Part shown: positions 46,435 to 55,779 of the stretch, one piece after another
Layout: every line of letters starts with the position of its first letter
How positions within the stretch are numbered: position 1 is the first letter of the stretch
Origin: JAWLBM01 sp041687675
GTDB taxonomy: Bacteria > Pseudomonadota > Alphaproteobacteria > Rhizobiales > Pleomorphomonadaceae
Reading direction: 5' to 3'
Assembly (NCBI GenBank): GCA_041687675.1
Contig: JAWLBM010000001.1
Location: 186,001 to 250,000, forward strand
DNA: 64,000 bases
Program-made: the position numbers and the translations under genes
Notes under the pieces: generated by a model
Databases searched by the model: none
Seen by the model: only the letters and a program-made list of their open reading frames with translations
Told to the model about the DNA's origin: nothing

Positions 46435-47316
46435 ATGCCCGAACTTCCCGAAGTCGAGACCGTGCGCCGGGGCCTCGCCCCCGTCTTCGAGGCCTCGCCC
46501 ATCGCCGCCGTCCGCCTCGCCCGGGCCGACCTGCGCTTTCCCTTCCCGGACCGCTTCGCCGCGCGGCTCGAGGGCCGCCGCACGCTGTCGCTCGGCCGGC
46601 GGGCGAAGTATCTCGTCGCCGACCTCGACGACGGGACCGTGCTGCTGATGCACCTCGGCATGTCGGGCTCCTTCCGCATCGAGGAGGCCGGGGCGGCCAC
46701 GGCGCCCGGCGCCTTCCACCACCCCCGCGGCAAGCTCGCCGCCCACGACCACGTGGTGTTCGACTTCGCGGACGGCGCCAGGGTCGTCTACAACGACCCG
46801 CGCCGCTTCGGCTTCATGGCGCTGACCGACCGCGCCGGCTTCGAGGACCACCCGCTGATCCGCCATCTCGGGGTGGAGCCGACCGGCAACGGGCTGACGC
46901 CGGAGGCGCTCGCGGCGGCTTTCGCCGGCCGGACCACCAGCCTCAAGGCGGCGCTGCTCGACCAGACCGTGATCGCCGGCCTCGGCAACATCTACGTCTG
47001 CGAGGCGCTGTGGCGGGCAAGGCTGGCGCCGACCCGGCCGGCGGGGTCGGTGGTGACGAAGGCCGGCCTGCCCGGCCGCCGGCTCGCCGCGCTCGTCGAG
47101 GCGGTCCGGGCGGTGATCGCCGAGGCGATCGAGGCCGGCGGGTCGAGCCTGCGCGACCACGTCCGCACCGACGGCAGCCTCGGCTACTTCCAGCACGGCT
47201 TCGCCGTCTACGACCGCGAGGGCGAGGCCTGCCGGCGGCCGGACTGCGGCGGGGTGGTGCGGCGGATCGTCCAGTCGGGCCGCTCGACCTTCCATTGCCC
47301 CGCCTGCCAGCGCTGA
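46435..47316 (+). CDS. mutM: Formamidopyrimidine-DNA glycosylase
   Basis: Base-excision repair enzyme for 8-oxoguanine and Fapy lesions. The N-terminal catalytic Pro and Glu are in MPELPEVETVRRGL, the Lys in GRRAKYLVA, the void-filling region in VYNDPRRFGFM and GLGNIYVCEALW, and the C-terminal zinc finger in CRRPDCGGVVRRI with FHCPACQR. 293 residues, complete. It lies between divergent ubiE and rpsT, in the order typical for Hyphomicrobiales. Confidence 0.97.
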   Translation: MPELPEVETVRRGLAPVFEASPIAAVRLARADLRFPFPDRFAARLEGRRTLSLGRRAKYLVADLDDGTVLLMHLGMSGSFRIEEAGAATAPGAFHHPRGKLAAHDHVVFDFADGARVVYNDPRRFGFMALTDRAGFEDHPLIRHLGVEPTGNGLTPEALAAAFAGRTTSLKAALLDQTVIAGLGNIYVCEALWRARLAPTRPAGSVVTKAGLPGRRLAALVEAVRAVIAEAIEAGGSSLRDHVRTDGSLGYFQHGFAVYDREGEACRRPDCGGVVRRIVQSGRSTFHCPACQR

Positions 47317-47325
47317 GCGCCGGCA

Positions 47326-47355
47326 TTGACGCAGGCCGCGCCTCTGGTCTATAAG
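47326..47355 (+). promoter_or_regulatory. Predicted rpsT promoter
   Basis: A -35 TTGACG and a -10 TATAAG are separated by 18 bases, just after the mutM stop. The start would be near 47362, giving a leader of about 190 bases before rpsT. Confidence 0.65.
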
Positions 47356-47415
47356 CCCGGCCGAATGACGGCGGCGGGTCGATGGTCCGCCGCTCGTGCG
47401 TTTTTGCCCTGAGGT

Positions 47416-47441
47416 GGGGCGCCAGCATGCCCCTTCGGGGC
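47416..47441 (+). promoter_or_regulatory. Mutually exclusive hairpins in the rpsT leader
   Basis: The segment GCCCC at 47429-47433 can pair either with GGGGC just upstream (47416-47420) or with GGGGC just downstream (47437-47441, loop TTC). Alternative pairing inside a long ribosomal-protein leader is what a feedback or attenuation switch would look like, but no known S20 motif is recognised. Confidence 0.35.
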
Positions 47442-47551
47442 GGCCGGGCGCCGCCCGGGGCCCGAACCGCCGGCAGCCGCCGGCCCGTCAGGCAATCCGC
47501 GGGGTCTCCCGCAACGAACGTCCGGCGACCCCGGAGAGGAAAGGCTCATTC

Positions 47552-47818
47552 ATGGCCAACACGCCTTCGGCCAAAAAGGCGACGCGCAAGATCGCGGCGC
47601 GCACCGAGATCAACAAGGCCCGCCGCTCGCGCGTGCGGACCTACCTGCGCAAGCTCGAGGAGGCGATCGCCAGCGGCGACGCCGAGGCCGCCCGGGCCGC
47701 GTTCCTCGCCGCCGAGCCGGAGCTGATGCGGGCCGCCTCGAAGGGGATCCTGCACAAGAACACCGCCTCCCGGAAGGTGTCCCGCCTGTCCAGCCGCGTC
47801 AGGTCGCTGAACGCCTGA
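47552..47818 (+). CDS. rpsT: 30S ribosomal protein S20
   Basis: Primary 16S rRNA-binding protein. The 88 residues begin MANTPSAKKATRKIAARTEI and end VSRLSSRVRSLNA, with the typical Lys/Arg-rich helical composition. The ATG is preceded by GGAGAGGAAAGG. The gene has its own promoter and a strong terminator, so it is a single-gene unit. Confidence 0.98.
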   Translation: MANTPSAKKATRKIAARTEINKARRSRVRTYLRKLEEAIASGDAEAARAAFLAAEPELMRAASKGILHKNTASRKVSRLSSRVRSLNA

Positions 47819-47869
47819 CGCGGGCCTGCCGCCCGCCCCGGCGGGGAGCCATGTTGCGGAAATGTCACG

Positions 47870-47899
47870 GAGCCCGGCCAACCAGCCGGGCTCTTTTTT
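47870..47899 (+). terminator. Intrinsic terminator of rpsT
   Basis: A perfect 9-base-pair stem (GAGCCCGGC and GCCGGGCTC, six-base loop) is followed immediately by six T residues, 51 bases after the rpsT stop. Confidence 0.95.
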
Positions 47900-48163
47900 C
47901 GTGTCGTCCGGCTAAGCAAAACCGCCGATCCCCGCTGCCGGGCATGGCAGATTTTCTTTTTTTAATTCATGAGCTTGCGAATAGGTGGTAGCGGCGCACC
48001 GCGGGCGGGCGGCCTGGGGATTGTGGTACCCCGGCTTACGCGACGAGCCTCGAAGAAAAATGTCGTTCGCCCCCTCGATCGCCTTGAATTTTCCGAATCC
48101 GTTGGAATCCAAAGCGTTCCGAAAGGGCTCCTCCGGGTGGGCCGTCCAGGGTCCGGCTCGGGG

Positions 48164-48178
48164 TTAAGATCTGGTGAA
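48164..48178. promoter_or_regulatory. CtrA-like site
   Basis: TTAA, seven bases, TGAA matches seven of eight positions of the CtrA full-site consensus TTAA-N7-TTAA. It ends 21 bases before a predicted -35 box and lies next to a GANTC methylation site. Confidence 0.35.
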
Positions 48179-48199
48179 CCGGCTTGGGCGATTCACGTC

Positions 48200-48228
48200 T
48201 TGCCCACCAAAACCCGCCTGTGTATGGT
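48200..48228 (+). promoter_or_regulatory. Predicted promoter upstream of the rhodanese gene
   Basis: A -35 TTGCCC and a -10 TATGGT with 17 bases between. A GATTC site (48190-48194) sits six bases upstream. It would drive the tiny ORF at 48281 and the rhodanese gene. Confidence 0.45.
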
Positions 48229-48280
48229 CTCTTTCGTCGCCGCCGGCCTGGCCAGAAACGGCGATAGAAAGGAACAGGTG

Positions 48281-48307
48281 ATGAGGGCTTTCGCAGTTAC
48301 CGATTAG
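48281..48307 (+). CDS. Tiny ORF with good ribosome-binding site (8 residues)
   Basis: ATG followed by codons for RAFAVTD and a TAG stop, preceded by AAAGGA at a proper distance and by a GTG immediately before the ATG. It could be a leader peptide for the downstream rhodanese gene or the remnant of a decayed gene; the first residues recall the N-terminus of zinc-type quinone oxidoreductases, which is only a resemblance. Function unknown. Confidence 0.3.
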   Translation: MRAFAVTD

Positions 48308-48462
48308 TGCAATCAGTACCATGCGTAAGCATTTCTCACCGCATACGCTTCTTTCTGTTGAGTGATGTACTGCCGCTTTCCTTGGCAGTGTCACCAGTCT
48401 CAAAAATATCCAGAATTTGGGACCATCCCGAACCTTTTCGGGGCGGCGGGGGCTTTTTGACT

Positions 48463-48900
48463 ATGGCGCTTGGTTCTTATGGTGGTGACGTTGGCGTGGC
48501 CGATGTCTGGCCGCGGCTGCGGGACGATCCGTCCGCCCTCCTGGTGGACGTCAGGACCCGCGCCGAGTGGAGCTTCGTCGGGCTTCCCGACCTCGGCTCC
48601 ATCGGCAAGCAGCCGATCCTCATAGAGTGGCAGTCGTACCCCTCCATGGCGATGAACGACGCCTTCGTACCTGCCCTCGAGGCGGAGGTCGAGCGACGCG
48701 GGCTGAGCCGCGACGTGCCGCTCTTCTTCCTGTGCCGTTCCGGTGGCCGCAGCCAGGGCGCAGCCATGGCGGCGACCGCGCACGGCTTCACCGCCGCCTA
48801 CAATGTGGCGGGCGGTTTCGAAGGGCCGGTCGACGCCGATGGCCACCGGGGCACCGTCCTCGGCTGGAAGGCGGCGGGCCTGCCCTGGTCCCAGAGTTGA
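48463..48900 (+). CDS. Rhodanese-domain protein
   Basis: Single rhodanese domain of 145 residues, probably a cytosolic sulfur carrier or sulfurtransferase. The active-site loop is FFLCRSGGRSQGAAM with the catalytic Cys near residue 94. Other marks are LLVDVRTRAEWSFVGLPDL near the N-terminus and AYNVAGGFEGP near the end. ATG (MALGSYGGDV), the first after the leader region; the ribosome-binding site is weak. It lies between rpsT and dnaA, 157 bases before dnaA. Confidence 0.9.
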   Translation: MALGSYGGDVGVADVWPRLRDDPSALLVDVRTRAEWSFVGLPDLGSIGKQPILIEWQSYPSMAMNDAFVPALEAEVERRGLSRDVPLFFLCRSGGRSQGAAMAATAHGFTAAYNVAGGFEGPVDADGHRGTVLGWKAAGLPWSQS

Positions 48901-49057
48901 GTTCCAACCGACGTCCGGTTCCGGCGCGTTCGGCCCGCGAGTAGCGCGGGCCCGCCGGATCCCTGTGGAGTGAACGGCGTCGTGGCGGCGGGAGCCGCCG
49001 CGCGCGGCTGATGGCGATCGCCGGACGGTGGTCCGGCGACAAGAGGAGGCTAAGGGA

Positions 49058-50545
49058 ATGGCGGACGCACGTTTCGGGGAGCTCGAGGGCGACCAGACCG
49101 GGCATCGCGAGATCTGGAACCGCGTCCGGTCGCGCCTCAAGGTCGACCTCGGCGACGAGGTCTTCTCCTGCTGGTTCGCCGGCATGGCCGTCGAGGAACT
49201 CTCGTCCGGCACGGTCACCCTGTCGGTCCCGAGCCGCTTCCTGAAGTCGTGGATCTCCACCCACTACCGCGACAAGCTCACGGCGCTGTGGCAGTCCGAG
49301 ACGCAGTCCGTGCGCAAGATCGAGGTGACCTGCCGCAGCCCGATCCGCCAGAAGGTGGAGCCGACCCGCCTGGTGCCGCCGGGCCAGCCCCGCCCGGCCG
49401 CCGCCGAGACCGCCGCCGTCCAGCTCCGCCCGGCGCCCGAGCCGCGCCGCGCCGAGCCGGTTGCCGCAGCGTTGGGCGCCGCGCCCGCAAGGCTCGTCGA
49501 GGAGGTGTCGTCGCCGCTCGACCCGCGCTACACCTTCGCCACCTTCATGGAGGGCGCGGCCAACCGGCTGCCGCTCGCCGCCGCCCGCCAGGTCGCCGAG
49601 GGCGCGGGGAGCCTCAAGTTCAACCCGCTCTACGTCCACGCCGCCGTCGGCCTCGGCAAGACGCACCTCCTGCAGGCGATCGTCCACCACATCCGCGCCG
49701 AGCGGCAGCAGACCAAGGTGCTCTACCTCACCGCCGAGCACTTCATGTACCGCTTCGTCCACGCCCTGCAGACCCAGTCGGCGATCGCCTTCAAGGACGC
49801 GCTGAGGACCATCGACCTCCTGATCATCGACGACATGCAGTTCCTGCACGGCAAGCAGGTGCAGCAGGAGTTCTGCCATACGGTGAACTCGCTGATCGAC
49901 GGCGCCCGCCAGGTGGTGGTCGCGGCCGACCGGCCGCCGGTCGAGCTCGAGACCCTCGACGAGCGCGTCCGCTCGCGCCTCGCCTCCGGCCTCCTCGCCG
50001 AGATCTCCGCGCCGGACCTCGCGCTGCGCCGGGCCATCGTCGAGCGCCGCATCGAGGCGGCGCGGCAGATGGCCCCGGCCTTCGAGGTGCCGGAGGAGGT
50101 GATCGACTTCATCGTCCGCAACGTGACCACCAGCGGCCGCGACCTCGAGGGCGCGGTGACCCGCCTCGTCGGCCACAACCAGCTGACCGGGCTCGCGGTG
50201 TCGCTCGCCGTCGCCGAGACCACGCTGAAGGACCTGGTCCGCGCCATGGACGGCCGCCGGGTCAAGATCGAGGACATCCAGCGCATCGTCGCCAAGCACT
50301 ACAACGTGTCGAAGCAGGACCTCCTGTCCTCCCGCCGCACCCGCTCGATCGTCTGGCCGCGGCACATCGCCATGTACCTCGCCAAGAGCCTCACCCCGCG
50401 CTCGCTGCCGGAGATCGGCCGCCGCTTCGGCGGGCGCGACCACACCACCGTGCTGCACGCCGTGCGCCGGGTGGAGGAGTGCCTCAAGGGCGACCAGGCC
50501 CTCGGCCAGGAGATCGAGGTGCTGAAGCGGATGCTGGAGGCCTGA
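49058..50545 (+). CDS. dnaA: Chromosomal replication initiator protein DnaA
   Basis: AAA+ initiator that binds DnaA boxes and opens oriC. Domain I has IWNRVRSRLKVDLGDEVFSCWF and SWISTHYRDKL; domain II is a Pro/Ala-rich linker. Domain III has YVHAAVGLGKTHLLQAI (the usual GxxGxGKT reads GLGKT here), IIDDMQFLHGKQVQQEF and the arginine-finger region. Domain IV carries the signature GRRFGGRDHTTVLHAVRRV. The ATG giving MADARFGELEG is preceded by GAGGAGG; 495 residues. dnaN, recF and gyrB follow in order. Confidence 0.98.
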   Translation: MADARFGELEGDQTGHREIWNRVRSRLKVDLGDEVFSCWFAGMAVEELSSGTVTLSVPSRFLKSWISTHYRDKLTALWQSETQSVRKIEVTCRSPIRQKVEPTRLVPPGQPRPAAAETAAVQLRPAPEPRRAEPVAAALGAAPARLVEEVSSPLDPRYTFATFMEGAANRLPLAAARQVAEGAGSLKFNPLYVHAAVGLGKTHLLQAIVHHIRAERQQTKVLYLTAEHFMYRFVHALQTQSAIAFKDALRTIDLLIIDDMQFLHGKQVQQEFCHTVNSLIDGARQVVVAADRPPVELETLDERVRSRLASGLLAEISAPDLALRRAIVERRIEAARQMAPAFEVPEEVIDFIVRNVTTSGRDLEGAVTRLVGHNQLTGLAVSLAVAETTLKDLVRAMDGRRVKIEDIQRIVAKHYNVSKQDLLSSRRTRSIVWPRHIAMYLAKSLTPRSLPEIGRRFGGRDHTTVLHAVRRVEECLKGDQALGQEIEVLKRMLEA

Positions 50546-50568
50546 GACCGGGCCGGCGGCGCCTGCCG

Positions 50569-50577
50569 CTTTCCACA
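50569..50577. promoter_or_regulatory. DnaA-box-like site between dnaA and dnaN
   Basis: CTTTCCACA differs at the first base from the relaxed DnaA-box pattern TTWTNCACA, and at two bases from the strict consensus. A similar ATTTCCACA occurs before gyrB. Single weak boxes do not define an origin but may allow DnaA control. Confidence 0.3.
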
Positions 50578-50742
50578 GCCGCACTTGCGAATTTCGCAAC
50601 TTCCCTTAATGTGCCGTTCCCTGCGAAACCCCCTTGACGGGGGTTCCGCCGGCCGCCTTGATCCGCAAGATGAGGCCGGCCCCGGTAGAGCGTCCTCGCA
50701 CCCGCCCGGTCGGCCGTCCAGCAACGCCAGACGGGAACACCC

Positions 50743-51861
50743 ATGCGAGTGACGCTCGAGCGCTCCAACCTCTTGAAGTCGCTGGCCCATGTCCACCGGG
50801 TCGTCGAGCGCCGCAACACCATTCCGATCCTCTCCAACGTGCTGATCCGCACCGACGGCGGCGCCCTCCGGCTGAAGGCGACGGACCTCGACCTCGAGGC
50901 GCAGGAGACGGTGGCGGCGATGGTGGAGCGGCCCGGCGCCACCACGGTGCCCGCGCACATGTTCCACGACATCGTCCGCAAGCTGCCGGAGGGCGCCCAG
51001 GTGGCGCTGGAGACGTCCGCCGACGGCGCGACGCTCGCCATCGCCTCGGGCCGCTCGCGTTTCTCGCTGCAGATGCTGCCCGAGAGCGACTTTCCCGACA
51101 TCACCGTCGGCGAGATGTCGCACCGTTTCGAGCTGAAGGCGCGCGACCTCCGGACGCTGATCGACCGCACCCAGTTCGCGATTTCCAACGAGGAGATCCG
51201 CTACTACCTGAACGGCATCTTCCTCCACACGGTGGACACGCCGAACGGCCGCCGCTTCCGCGCCGTCGCCACCGACGGCCACCGGCTCGCCCGAGCCGAC
51301 GTGCCGGCCCCGTCGGGATCGGAGGGGATGCCGGGCGTCATCGTGCCGCGCAAGACCGTCGGCGAGATCCAGCGCCTGCTCGAGGACCCGGACGCGGACG
51401 TGGCGGTGGAACTCTCCGACGCCAAGATCCGCATCACCGTCGGCGACGTGGTGCTGACCTCCAAGCTGATCGACGGGACCTTCCCGGACTACGGCCGGGT
51501 GATCCCGCAGGGCAACGACAAGGAACTGAAGGTCGACCGCGCCGAGTTCTCCGAAGCGGTGGACCGCGTCTCCACCATCTCCTCCGAGCGCGGCCGCGCG
51601 GTGAAGCTCGCCCTCTCCGAGGGCCGGATGGTGCTGACCGTGGTGAACCCGGACAGCGGCTCGGCGACGGAGGAGGTGATGGTCGAGTACGACGACGCGC
51701 CGCTCGAGATCGGTTTCAACGCCCGCTACCTCCTCGACATCACCTCCCAGCTGACCACCGAGACGGCGGTGTTCCGCCTCGCCGACCCCGGCTCGCCGAC
51801 GCTGGTCCAGGATGCCGACGATTCCGAGACGCTCTACGTCCTGATGCCGATGCGGGTGTGA
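50743..51861 (+). CDS. dnaN: DNA polymerase III beta sliding clamp
   Basis: Ring-shaped processivity clamp. The 372 residues comprise three repeated clamp domains; marks are MRVTLERSNLLKSLAHVHRV, VERRNTIPILSNVLI, FAISNEEIRYYLNGIFLH and ATDGHRLARADV, ending with LYVLMPMRV as in other DnaN proteins. It lies 197 bases after dnaA; the gap contains a small hairpin (CCCCCTTGACGGGGG) near 50629, which could terminate dnaA transcripts. Confidence 0.98.
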   Translation: MRVTLERSNLLKSLAHVHRVVERRNTIPILSNVLIRTDGGALRLKATDLDLEAQETVAAMVERPGATTVPAHMFHDIVRKLPEGAQVALETSADGATLAIASGRSRFSLQMLPESDFPDITVGEMSHRFELKARDLRTLIDRTQFAISNEEIRYYLNGIFLHTVDTPNGRRFRAVATDGHRLARADVPAPSGSEGMPGVIVPRKTVGEIQRLLEDPDADVAVELSDAKIRITVGDVVLTSKLIDGTFPDYGRVIPQGNDKELKVDRAEFSEAVDRVSTISSERGRAVKLALSEGRMVLTVVNPDSGSATEEVMVEYDDAPLEIGFNARYLLDITSQLTTETAVFRLADPGSPTLVQDADDSETLYVLMPMRV

Positions 51862-51898
51862 CCCGCCGGGCGGCGGCCGGCCGCCGGATGCATGACCG

Positions 51899-53035
51899 AT
51901 GGCCGATGCGACCCGCGTCTTCGTCACCGCCCTGAGGCTGGTCGACGTCCGCAACCACGAGAGCCTGTCGCTCCAGCCGGGCGCCCGGTCTGTGGTGCTC
52001 GCCGGCGACAACGGCGCGGGCAAGACCAACGTGCTGGAGGCGCTGTCGCTGCTTTCGCCGGGCCGGGGCCTGCGCCGCGCCCAGCGGGCCGACATCGCCC
52101 GCCACGGCGGCTCCGGCGGCTTCGGCGTGTCGGCGGACGTCGACGGCGCGCTCGGGCCGGTGCGGCTCACGGTGACGAGCGGCCCGGACGAGCCGAGCCG
52201 CACGCTCGCGGTGGACGGCGAGCGGATGAAGAGCCTCGACGCCCTTGCCGACCATCTGCGCGTGCTCTGGCTCACCCCGTCGATGGACGGCCTGTTCACC
52301 GGCCCGGCGGGCGACCGCCGCCGCTGGCTCGACCGGATGGTGCTCGCGGTCGACCCGGCCCACGGCCGGCGGGTGCTCGCCTTCGAGCAGGCGCTGACCC
52401 GGCGCAACCGCCTTCTCGAGGACCTCCGCCCCGACCCGGTCTGGCTCGACGGGGTGGAGACGCAGATCGCCGGCCTCGGCGTCGCCGTCGCCGCCGCCCG
52501 CCGCGAGGCGGTGGGCCGCCTCTCCCGGCTGATCCGCGCCGGCGACGCCGCCGACGCGACCTTCCCGCGCGCGGAGGCGGCGCTCTCGGGCGAGATCGAG
52601 GACCTCCTCGCCGGCGCGGACGCCGCCGCGGCCGAGGACCGCTACCGCGAGGACCTCGCCGCCGCCCGCTCGCGCGACCGCGCGGCGGGGCGCACCCTCA
52701 CCGGTCCGCACCGCTCCGACCTCGTCGTCCGCCATGCGGAGAAGGACATGCCGGCGGCGCTCGCCTCGACCGGCGAGCAGAAGGCGCTGCTCATCGGCCT
52801 CACCCTCGCCCAGGCCCGGCTCGTCGCCGAGATGGCCGGCATGACGCCGGTCCTGCTCCTCGACGAGGTCGCCGCCCACCTCGACCCGGGCCGCCGGTCC
52901 GCCCTGTTCGCGATCCTCGGCGGCCTCGGCGCGCAGGCCTGGCTCACCGGCGCCGACCCCGCGGGCTTCGAGGGCGCGGGCGAGGGCTTCGCGATGTTCG
53001 GGCTCGGGGAGGGGCAGGCAGCAGGCGAAAGTTGA
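51899..53035 (+). CDS. recF: DNA replication and repair protein RecF
   Basis: SMC-like ATPase that helps load RecA at gaps. Walker A is LAGDNGAGKTNVLEALSLL near residue 36, the signature motif is ASTGEQKALLIGLTLAQARL and Walker B is LLLDEVAAHLDPGRR. The RecF central region is seen in WLTPSMDGLFTGPAGDRRRW. 378 residues, ATG (MADATRVFVTALRL). It lies 37 bases after dnaN, in the usual order before gyrB. Confidence 0.97.
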   Translation: MADATRVFVTALRLVDVRNHESLSLQPGARSVVLAGDNGAGKTNVLEALSLLSPGRGLRRAQRADIARHGGSGGFGVSADVDGALGPVRLTVTSGPDEPSRTLAVDGERMKSLDALADHLRVLWLTPSMDGLFTGPAGDRRRWLDRMVLAVDPAHGRRVLAFEQALTRRNRLLEDLRPDPVWLDGVETQIAGLGVAVAAARREAVGRLSRLIRAGDAADATFPRAEAALSGEIEDLLAGADAAAAEDRYREDLAAARSRDRAAGRTLTGPHRSDLVVRHAEKDMPAALASTGEQKALLIGLTLAQARLVAEMAGMTPVLLLDEVAAHLDPGRRSALFAILGGLGAQAWLTGADPAGFEGAGEGFAMFGLGEGQAAGES

Positions 53036-53090
53036 GTCGGCCGCAGGCGCGCACCCGCCCGGGCTCCCCGGCCCGCCCCGAAACGGCCGG

Positions 53091-53099
53091 ATTTCCACA
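53091..53099. promoter_or_regulatory. DnaA-box-like site before gyrB
   Basis: ATTTCCACA, in an AT-richer patch (TTTCCACAGTAAATA) 93 bases before the gyrB ATG, is one base from the relaxed pattern TTWTNCACA. It may mark the gyrB promoter region. Confidence 0.3.
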
Positions 53100-53191
53100 G
53101 TAAATACGACAGGTTGAGCCGTCGGTTGAATGGCTCCCCGCGGGGCTTTAAGACGAAGCCTGCAGATGCCCCTTGAAAGGTTGCCGATTCG

Positions 53192-55621
<2,430 letters not shown>

Positions 55622-55696
55622 GCGGCGGCAGCAGCCGAAACCATCGGCGTGCCCGCCGGCCGACTGCGCTGCCCGAAGGCTGAATGGGGCGCCCTG

Positions 55697-55758
55697 CGTC
55701 CTGCGGCGGCGTGTCGTCCATAAGCGCCCGCAGGACGATCCGCCCATCGATCGGGCGG
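55697..55758. terminator. Two tandem stem-loops between convergent gyrB and RND genes
   Basis: The first has perfect 10-base arms CGTCCTGCGG and CCGCAGGACG with a 21-base loop; the second has CCGCCC and GGGCGG around seven bases. They occupy the gap between the converging genes but lack T-runs. Confidence 0.45.
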
Positions 55759-55779
55759 GGTTCCGGCTGCGCCGCCGGC

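Larger units (their letters stand above)
47900..48462. other. Long AT-richer intergenic region before the rhodanese/dnaA genes; candidate origin or cell-cycle-controlled promoter region
   Basis: No gene-sized coding frame is visible over about 560 bases, and the base composition is clearly less GC-rich than the neighbours. It holds an almost pure A/T segment (47951-47970), one TGGGGA (W-box-like, 48015), GAATC at 48095 and 48105, GATTC at 48190, a CtrA-like site at 48164, a promoter at 48200 and a tiny ORF at 48281. No good consensus DnaA box (TTATCCACA) is present, so origin status is only a possibility. Confidence 0.4.

Noticed and set aside
48221..48229. TGTGTATGG as a DnaA box in the rpsT-dnaA interval
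   Set aside because: It differs from TGTGGATAA at three of nine bases and overlaps a better-supported -10 box.
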